Counted from the stretch's first letter, positions 23,201 through 30,489 are shown. The stretch: 64,000 nt of DNA from Zygnema cylindricum (GCA_037447655.1 JBBHKE010002734.1:1-64000), one strand, 5' to 3'. Numbers and translations are program-made. Notes: generated from the sequence alone by a model not told the origin.

Positions 23201-26200
23201 ACAAGAGGGAGCAAGGTCGTCCACCGAAAGTCCCTTCGGATCTTTCCAATGTGACATGCTACCGGTGTAACCGGCTTGGACATTTGTCTTCATCTTGTCC
23301 GGATAAGGATAAGCAATGTCATTTTTGCGGTAAGTGGGGGCATACGATCCCTCAATGTTATGCAAAGAGTGGAGATTCCGGAGGTGGAAGAGGAGCTAGA
23401 GGAGGTGATAGAGGCGCCCGAGGTGGCGGCCGAGGAGGACGCCGCGGTGGTGGTAGTGGTTACGGTAATGCAAATTACTTTGACTATGGTAATGAAACCG
23501 GTGATGTTTTTCCGGTTCTTAACCTTACCCTTGATTCGGTAAGTAGTGGAGGAAATTTGGAAAAAGAGTGGATCATTAATACGGGGGCATCTCACCATGT
23601 TTGCACGGATGCTACCTTGTTTGATGACACGAGGGAACTTACGGTTCCAAAGTTTATTACGGTAGCAAGCGGCCATGTCATTTCGGTTGGTACGGTTGGC
23701 ACGGTTCGGCTTGATCTTCTTTCATGGGATAATGATGGGAAGGAGAGATCGACGGAGTATCGTCTTCAAAATACTCTTTACATTCCGGACGGTTCGGTCA
23801 ATTTGTTAAGCGTTCCACAAATCCAAAAGAGTGGTGGAAGTTTACTTGCGAGAGGTGATCAATCTATCGAGATTTGGAATGAGAAGGGGAATGTAATTGG
23901 AGAAGGAGTTGTAACGGATGCGAATCATAGTCGGCTCTTATGGAGGAGGCCGAAATCTAAAGTTCCCACCGAGGGAATTTCACATCAAATTTCAGAGTTG
24001 AAAGGTGATATTACCTTATGGCATCATCGAATGTGTCATACATCCGAGGTAAGTTTGAAGAAGATGATTCGTCATTCTTCGGTGAGGGGTTTGGACCTTG
24101 CATCCGGTGAGAAGGTGAACGGATGCGGAGGATGTAGCAAAGGACGTCAAATTCGGAAATCCCACCCGAATAAAGACATCAAGCATCGTGCTCAAAGTCC
24201 TTTGGAGGTTGTTCACATCGATCTTTGTGGACATATTAAACCTGAGACAATTGGAGGTAATAAGTATACTTTGGTGATTGTTGATGACTTCTCTCGGAAG
24301 TCATGGGTGTACTTATTGAAAAAGAAATCGGATGCATTTGAAAAATTTAAAGAATGGCATATAATGGCCGAAAGGCAAATTGATAAGAAGCTTAAGTCTA
24401 TTCGATTGGATAATGGAGGGGAGTTTGTTGTTTTTGAGGGGTATTGTAAGGAGTGGGGGATAAGGCATCAATTCACGGCGCCTTATTCTCCGGAATCAAA
24501 TGGAGTGGCCGAGAGAAAGAATCGTACCTTACAAGAAATGGTCTGTGCGATGGTTCATAGCTCCGGACGAGAGATGTTTTTGTGGGGAGATGCGATTCTT
24601 ACGGCGAATTACATTTGTAACCGAAGACTCACTTCGGTTTCCGGAAGTAAAACACCGGAGGAGTTATGGAGTGGTAGAAAGCCCACGGTTCATCATTTGA
24701 GAATTTGGGGATGTCAGGCTACGGTTTATGTAGAATCAATTAAGAGGAAGGGGAAATTTGCACCAAGGTGTTGGCCGGGAATTTTTGTTGGTTATAGTGC
24801 GAAGGGGAATTTGTACCGAGTGTATGATCCGGCTCGTAACACCGTGGAGGAATCTCGGAATGTGGATTTTCATGAGGATCTCAAATCCGCCATGAATTCC
24901 GTTGGGAAATTTAAAGAAAATTTGGATTTCTATGAGGAGAGTGAAATTGAGAACTTTCCGTTCATTGGGGATTCGGAATCCGATGTGGAACCGAATGAGA
25001 ACACTAAGAAAAAGAACTTGAAGAAATCGGTTGAAATTGAATTTGAAAGAAAGAGTAATGGATCTTTGGATTCCCGAGTGCCTTCGAACATTCGGAAATC
25101 TCAAAGTTCTAAATTGAGTTCTAAATCGAGTGAGAAGGAAATTGAAATTGAATCCGAGGAAGACAAAGAAGAAAAAGAGGAGGAGCAAGTTATTAGGAGG
25201 AGCTCTCGGATTACAAAGGGGAAGAAACCGGAGAAACTCACTTACGATCGAAAAGGGGAAAATACATCAAATTCGCATTATTTTCTTTCCGATGCTAAGG
25301 AGACGGAGTTTCTTTTGTAGCAATCACTTACGGAAAATATGACCGGCGACCCTCAATCTTATGTCGAGGCTAGAAGGTCGGTTGATTGGGAGAGTAAGTG
25401 GAAACCGGCGTGGGAGAAAGAATTTAAGTCGGTGGTTGATAATCGAACTTTTGAGGAAGTGAAATTACCGGAGGGGAAAAAGGCGATTGATGCAAAGTGG
25501 GTCTTTAAAACCAAAACTGGAGCGTTGGGTGAAATAATTAAGTACAAGGCGAGGCTTGTGTGTAAGGGATTCCAACAACGTGAGGGAATCGATTTTAAGG
25601 AGACTTATGCTCCCGTGGTGAAGTTCGACTCACTACGGATTATTATTGCAATTGCAGCGATGGGGAAGAAGCACGTCCATCAAATGGACGTTGAGACCGC
25701 GTTTTTAAATGGTGAGTTGGAGGAAGAGGTATATATGAAAGTACCGGAAGGTGTCTCTCCTTTGAAGGAAGGAAATGTATGGCGTTTGAGAAAATCATTA
25801 TATGGTTTGAAACAAGCACCACGCACTTGGTATTTGAGACTTCATCAAGTGTTATTGAAGTTTGGATTTGTACGGACTACGTCCGATTGTGGAGTTTACG
25901 TGAAAGGTGAAGGAGTTGATCAAATCATCTTTTCTGTTTATGTGGATGATTTCTTGATGGCATGCGACAAGTTGGAGCGCATTAATGAGTTGAAACGTTA
26001 TCTTGGATTACATTTCAAAGTAACGGATCTTGGAGAGGTACGATATATTTTGGGGATTGAAGTGATACGTGACAAGGAGGGGAACATTAAATTGAGTCAA
26101 GCTCAATATTGTAAGGAGATTTTGGAGAGATTCGGTATGACTGACGCGAAACCGCTTTCTACACCGTTGGATGCAAACCTACACATTCGTAAGTTTGAAC

Positions 26201-29200
26201 AGGAGGATTCTATCGACGTACCTTATCGAGAGGCGGTTGGTTCACTTATGTACCTTAGCGTTGGTACTCGTCCAGATATTTCTGCCGCGGTTTCTATCGT
26301 CAGCCGTTATTGTCACGAGCCAAAGAAGGCGCATTGGGAGGCCGTACGACGTATCTTTCGATACTTGGTTGGTACAATTGATCTTGGACTTTTGTTTACT
26401 TCTAACAAAAATTCTTTGGAGTGTGTTGGGTATTGTGACGCGGATTGGGGCGGCGATTTTAATTCAAGTAAGTCTACGTCAGGATATGCATTTATTTTTG
26501 GGGGAGCTACGATCTCGTGGAGTTCAAGGCTACAACCTACGGTTGCGTTGAGTTCCACATAATCTGAGTATATGGCTGCGTGTCATGCAGCTAAGGCTTC
26601 GATTTGGATTAAGGAGATGTTACGTGAGTTAAGCATTCCTATTGGTTGTATGACGATTTATTCTGACAGCATGAGTTCTATGGCGTTGGCGAAAATCTTG
26701 TGTTTCACAAGAGGACGAAACACATCAGGATCCAATGGCATTTTGTAAGAGATTTGGTTACGGCAAATGAGATTGAATTTTCGTACGTACCAACTAAAGA
26801 GGAGGCGGCTGATTTGTTGACAAAGGCTGCTACACATGATGTGTTTGAGAGGGGACGACCGAAACTTGGATTATTTTGAAGAGTTTGGCGATTCCGACAA
26901 TAAGAGGGGGATTGTTGGATTATTGTTGTTTCGCGGTATTTTCGCGAAGCGTCATACCAACATTTAATTGTTGACGTGAAGTACCACGTCATCATACGAA
27001 ACGTACGATGTAAGTTTCGTGGTACTAATTTTGAAGCGTCCGCGAACGAAACATACTATTTCGTTTCGCGTGACTTTTGTCTTCATGTACAGATGTTTGA
27101 TTTTGCGTGCAGGTTTACTTGTGAAGCGACACGTGTTAAGTCAACGTTTGGAGTTTGTTGTTTTGAAGGAAGAAAGCGCGTGCGCCTTCCTTCGTGGAAT
27201 TTTCATTGAAGAGTGCACAGTCAGCTAGGGACAGACTTCGTCGCTACGCTAAGTTCTGCTTGTCTTATCTTGTTGTCTCTTAGTGTAGAGTAGCGAGTAT
27301 ATATAGGCAGCAGTGTACATGTGCAGAGTATTAATTAATCAACCAATTAATCATAGAGGATTAATATTGGAGTAGAGATTATTTAAAAGAGAAGAGTGAA
27401 GAGAGAGAAGAGAGAAGAGACATGATGTAAAGAGGCTTCGGCCAAGAACACTTATAAATCTTTTTGGCTGAATATTCCTCTTGTCTTTTATGAGCTTCCG
27501 CTGTGTAATGATTTTTGTATTGTGAATTATTTTTGTAAAACTCTTTTGCTTAAAATCCTACAAGAGTCATGTCTCTCATCAGCGTGCCTTGATTCAAAAA
27601 GTAGAAGGTAAGCTTACAACGATGGAGGACCTAAGTATTGTGGTCTAGACCTTTCAGGGGACGCAAGTTGGTGAAAATTCTTTGGTGAAAGTAAATTTTG
27701 AGAAGACCATAGACCAGGGGCAAGTTTGTGACCTCAATGAACCTTGTGTGAGTTGAAAAGGGTGAATTAAGCTTATGGCAGTGTCGGTTGTGTCATACCT
27801 GTGAGTCATCAATCCGAAACTCGCAACTGCCCTAAGGGTCGCTAAATCCAAGAACCGCATCCGGTGCATGACGTCACGTAAATATCCCAAAATCTTGTGA
27901 AGCTTGTAAACATTGATCTTTGTGGCAGTGTGAAGTTTGGGAGTTAACCAATGCATCTTCGTTATTGTGGACGGTTTTGAAATCAGGGCTTTATCGATTG
28001 AAGAAGAAATCGGAAAATTTGGCTAAATAAAAGGAATGGTTTATGATGGCGAAAAGATAGTTTGAGCGTAAGTTAAAAGCCGTGAGGTCTGATAATGGAG
28101 GAGAGTCTTCGGCGCTTTTGTCAGAAGGGTGATAAGGGATGAGTTCACTAGCCCTTACTCACCTGAGTCTAACGGAATTGCAAAGAGGATAGGACCTTGC
28201 GGAGATGGGTACGACCATGATCCATACTTTAGAGCACTACATATTTTGATGGGGAGACGCAGTTCAAGCTGTAGCTTGACATCAGTGTCTGATGACAAGG
28301 CACATGAGGAGTTATGGAGTGGGCGAGTGTCGTCGGTCTGACACCTAAGAGTTTAGAGTTCAAGGTTGTCAAGCAACTGTTTAAGAAAATTTGTCCCGAG
28401 AAGTTGGGCAGGGATCTTTGTAGGTTTTTAAAGTAACGTGCATGCGGTCCAGCACACGTTCAGGTGTACGTTGAAAAGAAAACAAAGATTATACTGTTTT
28501 CTTAAAATGTTCTATTGGATCACACCTGTACTCCTCCAATATCCATAATTTGACTGATCAAATATTTTGGGGTTTTAATCTTCTAGCATGTTGCATAAGG
28601 CCTTTCAGTGTCACTTTTATTCATAGTCACAAATACTCGTGAATTTTTGGTCCTAGTTGGGCGCGCATTTGACATTAATGCTGGCATGGTAAATATTCAC
28701 CTAAAATTTAGGATTTCTTGCTTTTACGGACCAAAATATTCCTTACCGAATGTTTCTGCATGGTACTCGACGTATATGTCAATGTTCCCTTATAGCGTAT
28801 CATTAATACAGTCCAATTTTTTTGTCAACTTTGATCGAGTGGGTATAGAAAGTGGTGACTAGAGTAAGGATGTTTAATGTTTACTGAGCCTCTTCTATAA
28901 GCTCCAAGCCCTATTTTTCACATTGGAGGCAACCATTTTATTCTTTCTCCCCTCTCCATCACTTGTAAAAATGTAAATTATCTCTCCAAAAATGTACTGC
29001 ATAAGTAGATATTTCTTTTTTATTTTTAAGAAAAAAAAAAAAATCTAACCCTATGGTATGACTGAAATATGGGAACAAATGGAGTTCTACATTCACCAGA
29101 TATTCTTTCCCGAATAATTCCCAAATGGTGGATATTTTTAAAATATGCGGTGGCTTTGTTTTTTTGCAAAATGATGCAAATATTAACTAATGGAATTTGG

Positions 29201-29543
29201 GAAACTTGAATGCTTGGTACAGATTCAACCTCACCTGAAAAACATCGAATCGATTGTTGATCCCAAAATCGATGGAAATTTTCATCTAAAGGCTCTAAAA
29301 AAACTCACACGATTGGCTATTATCTGCACCGAAAAGAATCCAGAAAAGCGCCCAACAATGGAGGAAGCTGCCCAACTTTTAGCACAAATAAAGAATACTC
29401 TGTTAGATAGACAAGCCATAGATTTGGAGGATAACGAAGATTGGGAGGCAGCTGAGTATTCCCCGAAACGTTTTCCTATCACTCCAGGGTCGTCTGATTC
29501 CAATTTCATTGTGCCCATATCTCAAACCATTGGGCCCCGGTAG
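10443..29543 (+). CDS. L-type lectin receptor-like kinase gene, lectin exon damaged
   Basis: Model assembled from splice sites and phases: lectin exon 10443-11243; proline-rich hinge 14252-14395; transmembrane 16591-16692; kinase exons 17615-17826, 18298-18433, 19181-19323, 20507-20724, 20943-21045 and 29223-29543. All introns are GT...AG and every exon junction is in phase. The family couples an extracellular legume-lectin-like domain to a cytoplasmic Ser/Thr kinase at the plasma membrane. Kinase landmarks are present: a Gly loop (GEGGYGTVYVG), the Lys of WAVKRA, the helix-C Glu in FKQEV, HRDIKSDN and DFG. The lectin exon has one frameshift and one in-frame stop, so the full receptor is not encoded as read. 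It could be a pseudogene, a sequencing problem, or a gene now using another start. A 6.06 kb copia element lies in the last intron. Confidence 0.8.
11948..12643 (+). mobile_element. solo LTR, copia type, 696 bp, target duplication ATCAA
   Basis: Begins TGTTAGGATTTAGTACTGAG and ends TATGATCCTTCCA. It is flanked by ATCAA at 11943-11947 and 12644-12648, a perfect 5-bp target duplication. The first 250 bp matches the LTRs of the copia element at 35128-43521, including the hairpin-prone GCGACGAAGTAGTTTCGTCGC. The 3' part differs, so it is a related subfamily. With no internal region present, LTR-LTR recombination is the likely origin. Confidence 0.85.
12801..12995. mobile_element. hAT-like fragment
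   Basis: TAGTGATGGGTATCGCACC starts a stretch dense in CCGATACC/CCGATA motifs. It ends near GCAACACTGATACGCCGATA, roughly the inverted theme. hAT elements carry subterminal repeats and CAGTGTTG-like tips, so this is probably a small degraded hAT MITE. No 8-bp duplication was found. Confidence 0.4.
13020..13745 (+). repeat. purine/pyrimidine-rich CCCTCT-family tract
   Basis: A purine run (GGAGAGAGGGGAAGG..., 13028-13180) is followed at once by a pyrimidine run (CTCTCTCCCCCTCC..., 13196-13265), and later shorter alternations reach 13735. The open frames on both strands here are products of the simple sequence (Ser/Leu/Pro or Glu/Arg/Gly). They are not genes. Confidence 0.8.
14252..14395 (+). 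CDS. lectin kinase exon 2: proline-rich extracellular hinge
   Basis: A 144-bp exon with acceptor TCTTTCAG and donor GTAACT, phase 1 on both sides, so it can be spliced in or out without a frame change. It encodes about 48 residues, mostly SPPPPPP-type blocks. These resemble extensin Ser-Pro repeats that become hydroxylated and arabinosylated in plant walls. It sits between the lectin and membrane exons, where lectin kinases normally have a short linker, suggesting a stiff wall-spanning stalk. Codon use is almost wholly CCA/CCC/CCT with TCA or TCC. Confidence 0.75.
15085..15435 (+). pseudogene. decayed partial duplicate of the lectin exon 5' region
   Basis: Collinear with 10345-10690. Shared blocks are CTACCTGGTA.TGTAC, an ATG followed by GCACT...GGTAA..., ...CCCATCAA, CTTATCCATTTT...GCTTT.GGTA, CAAATGTCAT, and a diverged GATTTG.TCCCA.TGCTTC. 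The translated tail 'DLIPLLQDNGT' mirrors DLVPVLRDSAT of the main exon. It has several stops and no long frame. It lies in intron 2 of the same gene, so it arose by a local duplication and then decayed. Confidence 0.65.
15436..15595 (+). repeat. tandem repeat, 14-16 bp unit with TTAGGGTTGA
   Basis: About ten units of GAGTCATTAGGGTTGA with small changes (TGTAATTAGGGTTAAG, GATCATTAGGGTTGGG). The TTAGGG core resembles plant telomere repeats (TTTAGGG), but the unit is longer and interspersed, so this is a minisatellite and not a telomere. It abuts the decayed lectin duplicate. Confidence 0.85.
15805..16060 (+). repeat. CT-rich low-complexity tract
   Basis: About 250 bases almost free of A and G, rich in CCCTCT, CTCCC and TTCC, within intron 2. 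Frames on both strands are simple-sequence artefacts. Confidence 0.8.
16591..16692 (+). CDS. lectin kinase exon 3: transmembrane segment
   Basis: A 102-bp exon, phase 1 to phase 1, acceptor GTGGCAG and donor GTGAGG. It encodes GKSNIILIGIVAGSTAVVIS, then LLAFLGCCYFQRYR: one hydrophobic helix of about 23 residues followed by a basic stop-transfer QRYR. This fits the single-pass helix of an RLK placed just before the kinase. A possible extra mini-exon at 16768-16800 was rejected because it brings a stop in the required phase. Confidence 0.75.
16693..17614 (+). other. intron 3 of the lectin kinase gene
   Basis: 922 bp, donor GTGAGG, acceptor ATTAAACAG. No repeat or other gene was recognised. Confidence 0.55.
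17615..17826 (+). CDS. lectin kinase exon 4: kinase N-lobe
   Basis: 212 bp, phase 1 in and phase 0 out, donor GTAAGA. It encodes the juxtamembrane segment and kinase subdomains I-III. Landmarks are RISLSDITAATKNFS (the 'F.. .L..AT..F' entry common to plant RLKs), the glycine loop GEGGYGTVYVG, the ATP-anchoring Lys in WAVKRA, and FKQE, whose Glu begins helix C. Confidence 0.85.
18298..18433 (+). CDS. lectin kinase exon 5: helix C to hinge
   Basis: 136 bp, acceptor ATTTTACAG, phase 0 in and phase 1 out. Encodes VDIISQMSHTNIVQLLGYC, DEGSEQILVYEFMERGSL and RKLLHDEE. This is the classic RLK stretch 'SRLHHRNLVSLLGYC...LVYEFM.NGSL', covering subdomains IV-V and the hinge. Confidence 0.85.
19181..19323 (+). 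CDS. lectin kinase exon 6: catalytic loop
   Basis: 143 bp, phase 1 in and phase 0 out, donor GTATAG. Encodes LTFQQRVEIAIDVAEGLRYL, HHYAGATAIHRDIKSDNILV and NSKFK. HRDIKSDN carries the catalytic Asp, the Lys and the metal-binding Asn, and the Arg before the Asp marks an RD kinase. All critical residues are present. Confidence 0.9.
20507..20724 (+). CDS. lectin kinase exon 7: DFG and activation segment
   Basis: 218 bp, acceptor TTTTTACAG, phase 0 in and phase 2 out, donor GTCAGC. Encodes KLADFGLLKD, then a long stretch including IAEITGAQGYVKMKSSKYDD, then KIAGTPGYMDPAYLKTSQVT and TKSDVY. DFG is intact. Plant RLKs usually read GTPGYMDPEY, where the Glu is the APE glutamate; here it is Ala (DPAY). 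The segment between DFG and DPA is roughly 20 residues longer than usual. Confidence 0.85.
20943..21045 (+). CDS. lectin kinase exon 8: subdomain IX
   Basis: 103 bp, phase 2 in and phase 0 out, acceptor GAAATGAAG, donor GTGAGT. Encodes FGVVLFELITGRRAI and a Glu/Asp-rich loop (DDSAPEDDP) ending in LVHW. With the previous exon it forms the RLK signature SDVYSFGVVL.ELITGR. Confidence 0.85.
21503..22152 (+). repeat. Copia-1 5' LTR (650 bp)
   Basis: Starts TGTTGGATTATTGTCG and ends TTAAAATCCTACA. The first 35 bases include an inverted pair, TTCGCGG and CCGCGAA. A TATATA at 21890-21895 is a candidate promoter box in sense direction. Nearly all differences from the 3' LTR are transitions, which fits decay of methylated cytosines. 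Confidence 0.95.
21890..21895 (+). promoter_or_regulatory. candidate TATA box in the Copia-1 LTR
   Basis: TATATA followed by GGCAGCAGTG about midway through the 5' LTR. The position and sequence suit a Pol II core promoter for the element's RNA. The 3' LTR has the same box. Confidence 0.5.
22155..22166 (+). other. Copia-1 primer-binding site
   Basis: TGGTATCGGAGC, two bases after the 5' LTR. It is one base different from TGGTATCAGAGC, the usual plant copia site complementary to the 3' end of initiator tRNA-Met. Confidence 0.85.
22195..25320 (+). CDS. Copia-1 gag, protease and integrase (1041 aa, ends at UAG)
   Basis: An open frame of 1041 codons ending in TAG (25318-25320). Gag has the copia-type entry NYAVWKKFI near residue 124 and two zinc knuckles, CYRCNRLGHLSSSC (from residue 355) and CHFCGKWGHTIPQC, amid Gly/Arg-rich repeats. 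The protease motif reads INTGASHH (near 462), where copia enzymes have DSG or DTG, so the catalytic Asp is Asn. Integrase has its HHCC finger (WHHRMCH...CGGC) and catalytic residues near D676 (HIDLCG), D739 (RLDNGGEF) and E773 (NGVAERKN). The frame ends in an acidic linker before RT. The same frame reopens right after the TAG. Confidence 0.93.
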   Translation: MGRKKNRNTPSPMSTSERAREFSFSGSQFEETRNTERKFEEMFDTLMRYVDSRFQTRSSEKREFASFQASDPFSGGANESEIKERIRKGKAKVEEDSDFKEALDNEDDYNMSRKSVAFNGTNYAVWKKFISNQLILKRLWRIVNGEEKMPTESKARAQWRLKDIAATTGLMKNCTSSVLDHFLAHGTAHECWQALEEQYEKGVENKGQYVYTDFMNFKIKSNELMDDTVKRFNIILEQLLNNGRVILDADKLSVFLNALPEKLSHLKAILRAKADNTFGFTVNFIKMSEGTPSASSSGGGGVLNSTTPETPDLNYAGGRGGGRGGGPRGGGGGRGNKREQGRPPKVPSDLSNVTCYRCNRLGHLSSSCPDKDKQCHFCGKWGHTIPQCYAKSGDSGGGRGARGGDRGARGGGRGGRRGGGSGYGNANYFDYGNETGDVFPVLNLTLDSVSSGGNLEKEWIINTGASHHVCTDATLFDDTRELTVPKFITVASGHVISVGTVGTVRLDLLSWDNDGKERSTEYRLQNTLYIPDGSVNLLSVPQIQKSGGSLLARGDQSIEIWNEKGNVIGEGVVTDANHSRLLWRRPKSKVPTEGISHQISELKGDITLWHHRMCHTSEVSLKKMIRHSSVRGLDLASGEKVNGCGGCSKGRQIRKSHPNKDIKHRAQSPLEVVHIDLCGHIKPETIGGNKYTLVIVDDFSRKSWVYLLKKKSDAFEKFKEWHIMAERQIDKKLKSIRLDNGGEFVVFEGYCKEWGIRHQFTAPYSPESNGVAERKNRTLQEMVCAMVHSSGREMFLWGDAILTANYICNRRLTSVSGSKTPEELWSGRKPTVHHLRIWGCQATVYVESIKRKGKFAPRCWPGIFVGYSAKGNLYRVYDPARNTVEESRNVDFHEDLKSAMNSVGKFKENLDFYEESEIENFPFIGDSESDVEPNENTKKKNLKKSVEIEFERKSNGSLDSRVPSNIRKSQSSKLSSKSSEKEIEIESEEDKEEKEEEQVIRRSSRITKGKKPEKLTYDRKGENTSNSHYFLSDAKETEFLL
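25321..26562 (+). CDS. Copia-1 reverse transcriptase and RNase H (in frame after UAG)
   Basis: In frame with gag-integrase past the TAG at 25318-25320; the first ATG is at 25339. RT landmarks: AIDAKWVFKTKTGA, QREGIDFKETYAPV, QMDVETAFLNG, SLYGLKQAPRTW and YVDDFLMACD. RNase H landmarks: GYCDADWGGDF and STSGY. It ends at TAA 26560-26562, where copia RNase H normally has the Glu of 'SSTE.EY'. Homology goes on past it (EYMAACHAAK) to about 26878 with at least one further frame change near 26695-26705. Confidence 0.9.
   Translation, partial: QSLTENMTGDPQSYVEARRSVDWESKWKPAWEKEFKSVVDNRTFEEVKLPEGKKAIDAKWVFKTKTGALGEIIKYKARLVCKGFQQREGIDFKETYAPVVKFDSLRIIIAIAAMGKKHVHQMDVETAFLNGELEEEVYMKVPEGVSPLKEGNVWRLRKSLYGLKQAPRTWYLRLHQVLLKFGFVRTTSDCGVYVKGEGVDQIIFSVYVDDFLMACDKLERINELKRYLGLHFKVTDLGEVRYILGIEVIRDKEGNIKLSQAQYCKEILERFGMTDAKPLSTPLDANLHIRKFEQEDSIDVPYREAVGSLMYLSVGTRPDISAAVSIVSRYCHEPKKAHWEAVRRIFRYLVGTIDLGLLFTSNKNSLECVGYCDADWGGDFNSSKSTSGYAFIFGGATISWSSRLQPTVALSST
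26563..26880 (+). pseudogene. Copia-1 RNase H C-terminal remainder
   Basis: Continues the RNase H and tail homology: EYMAACHAAKASIWIKEML, then after a shift HKRTKHIRIQWHF, then ADLLTKAA. The copia consensus has a single continuous frame here, so this copy has a nonsense change at 26560 and a small indel near 26695-26705. Confidence 0.8.
26901..26912 (+). other. Copia-1 polypurine tract
   Basis: TAAGAGGGGGAT directly before the 3' LTR. The purine run AAGAGGGGGA is the usual plus-strand primer. Copia-2 has the same motif at the matching place (41532-41543). Confidence 0.85.
26913..27562 (+). repeat. Copia-1 3' LTR (650 bp)
   Basis: Same ends and length as the 5' LTR, followed by AGAGT. Differences by eye include TCG to TTG, CCG to TCG and TTCG to TTTG, a pattern typical of CpG decay. 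Confidence 0.95.
27568..28450 (+). pseudogene. older, decayed copia integrase fragment
   Basis: Scattered copia integrase blocks in shifting frames: 'VNIDLCG' near 27905, 'KAVRSDNGGE' near 28077-28103, 'FTSPYSPESNGIAKR' at about 28144 and 'EELWSGR' near 28308. Many stops and frame changes. It adjoins the 3' LTR of Copia-1. Its own LTRs were not found. Confidence 0.7.
29223..29543 (+). CDS. lectin kinase final exon: kinase C-lobe and tail
   Basis: Acceptor GGTACAG, phase 0, stop TAG at 29541-29543. It encodes IQPHLKNIESIVDPKIDG, a Leu-rich helix, LAIICTEKNPEKRPTMEEAA (subdomain XI with its invariant Arg) and a tail of about 50 residues rich in acidic and Ser/Pro residues. This is the expected continuation of ...LVHW in exon 8, so the copia insertion has not separated the gene from its end. 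Confidence 0.9.
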   Translation: MQPHLKNIESIVDPKIDGNFHLKALKKLTRLAIICTEKNPEKRPTMEEAAQLLAQIKNTLLDRQAIDLEDNEDWEAAEYSPKRFPITPGSSDSNFIVPISQTIGPR

Positions 29544-30480
29544 AATTTCTAATGCCCCGTTATAATTATGTTTTCAGCTATTTGGTTTTAAGACTTAGAA
29601 ACTTGCTTGTTATGAACTTGTTTCATTGCCTCAATTTGTAATAACATATACATGATTTAATACCATGAAAGGATTGGCAAGGTTCTGTAATTCACCTAAT
29701 TCGGCCCTCCCTCGCTCCGATTTGGCCCTCTCCTGCCTCCTCTCCCTCCTTCCGGTTCTTGTCTAACCTATCACCTCTCCGTGCCTTCTTTTGTCCTTTC
29801 CTCTTAATATCTTTCCACGGATTCTCTTCATTTCTTGCCAACGCCGTGAAGTGCCAATTTTTTGATGGAAAAGGATCACAGACTATTTACAGCTTGTTGA
29901 TGAATAATATAAAAGGCATGGCATCTGTCATTAAGAACATTAAGGAACATAAGAAACAATTATTGCCTAAACATTGAAAACAAGTCGGCAGATTTTTTCC
30001 TTTTCAAGTGCTTGAAGATATTAGAAAAAAATGTGACTGATAATATTGTAAAAAATAAAACGTTTGTGAAATGAGAACTTAGACATCCTTGGTAATTTGC
30101 CAGTATAAATAGTATTTGAACCTGCTTCAGACCCTTGTTTAGCCCATGTAGCATTACCCACTTATGGTGAAATGATTTCTTAAATGAAATGCAAAAGAAG
30201 CTAGAATAAAAATTCTCGGCTCAAGAATACAAACAACCAAAAACTATAAGAGTTGAATGTTATGAGATTTGTAGCGCCTAGGACGTGGACCCCGTGGACC
30301 CAATTCGGGATATTTAACATTTTTCTAAGAGACCTAAAGGTAGTTTTACTCAAATTATATACATGTTATTTAGTGTAGTTCCTATGCAATTATATGAATG
30401 CTTTTATTTTCTGTTTAGTAGTAGGGTTTCAAGAAACATGTAAAAGTCAATCTACTCCACAACAATGGGGAAGTTAGTAG
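29544..30480. other. intergenic, lectin kinase 3' flank
   Basis: AT-rich with no recognised gene, repeat or RNA. AATAAA-like sequences are present but none is clearly the polyadenylation site. Confidence 0.5.
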
Positions 30481-30489
30481 TATTGTGTA

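Larger units (their letters stand above)
21498..27567 (+). mobile_element. Copia-1: full-length Ty1/copia retrotransposon
   Basis: Two 650-bp LTRs (21503-22152, 26913-27562) with TG...CA ends are flanked by a perfect AGAGT duplication (21498-21502, 27563-27567). A primer-binding site, a gag-pol frame and a polypurine tract are present in copia order (gag, PR, IN, RT, RNase H). The LTRs differ at about seven sites by eye, roughly 1%, so insertion was recent. The element lies in sense orientation in an intron of the lectin kinase gene. Pol carries several lesions, so this copy probably cannot move on its own. Confidence 0.95.
21046..29222 (+). other. last intron of the lectin kinase gene, 8.2 kb
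   Basis: The donor GTGAGT after 21045 and the acceptor GGTACAG before 29223 enclose a full-length copia element (21503-27562) and an older copia integrase remnant (27568-28450). Without the young element the intron would be about 2.1 kb. The stretches 21046-21497 and 28451-29222 hold nothing recognisable apart from AT-rich DNA. Confidence 0.7.

Noticed and set aside
22585-25188. Minus-strand frames of 77-150 codons across Copia-1
   Set aside because: Antisense shadows of the gag-pol frame.
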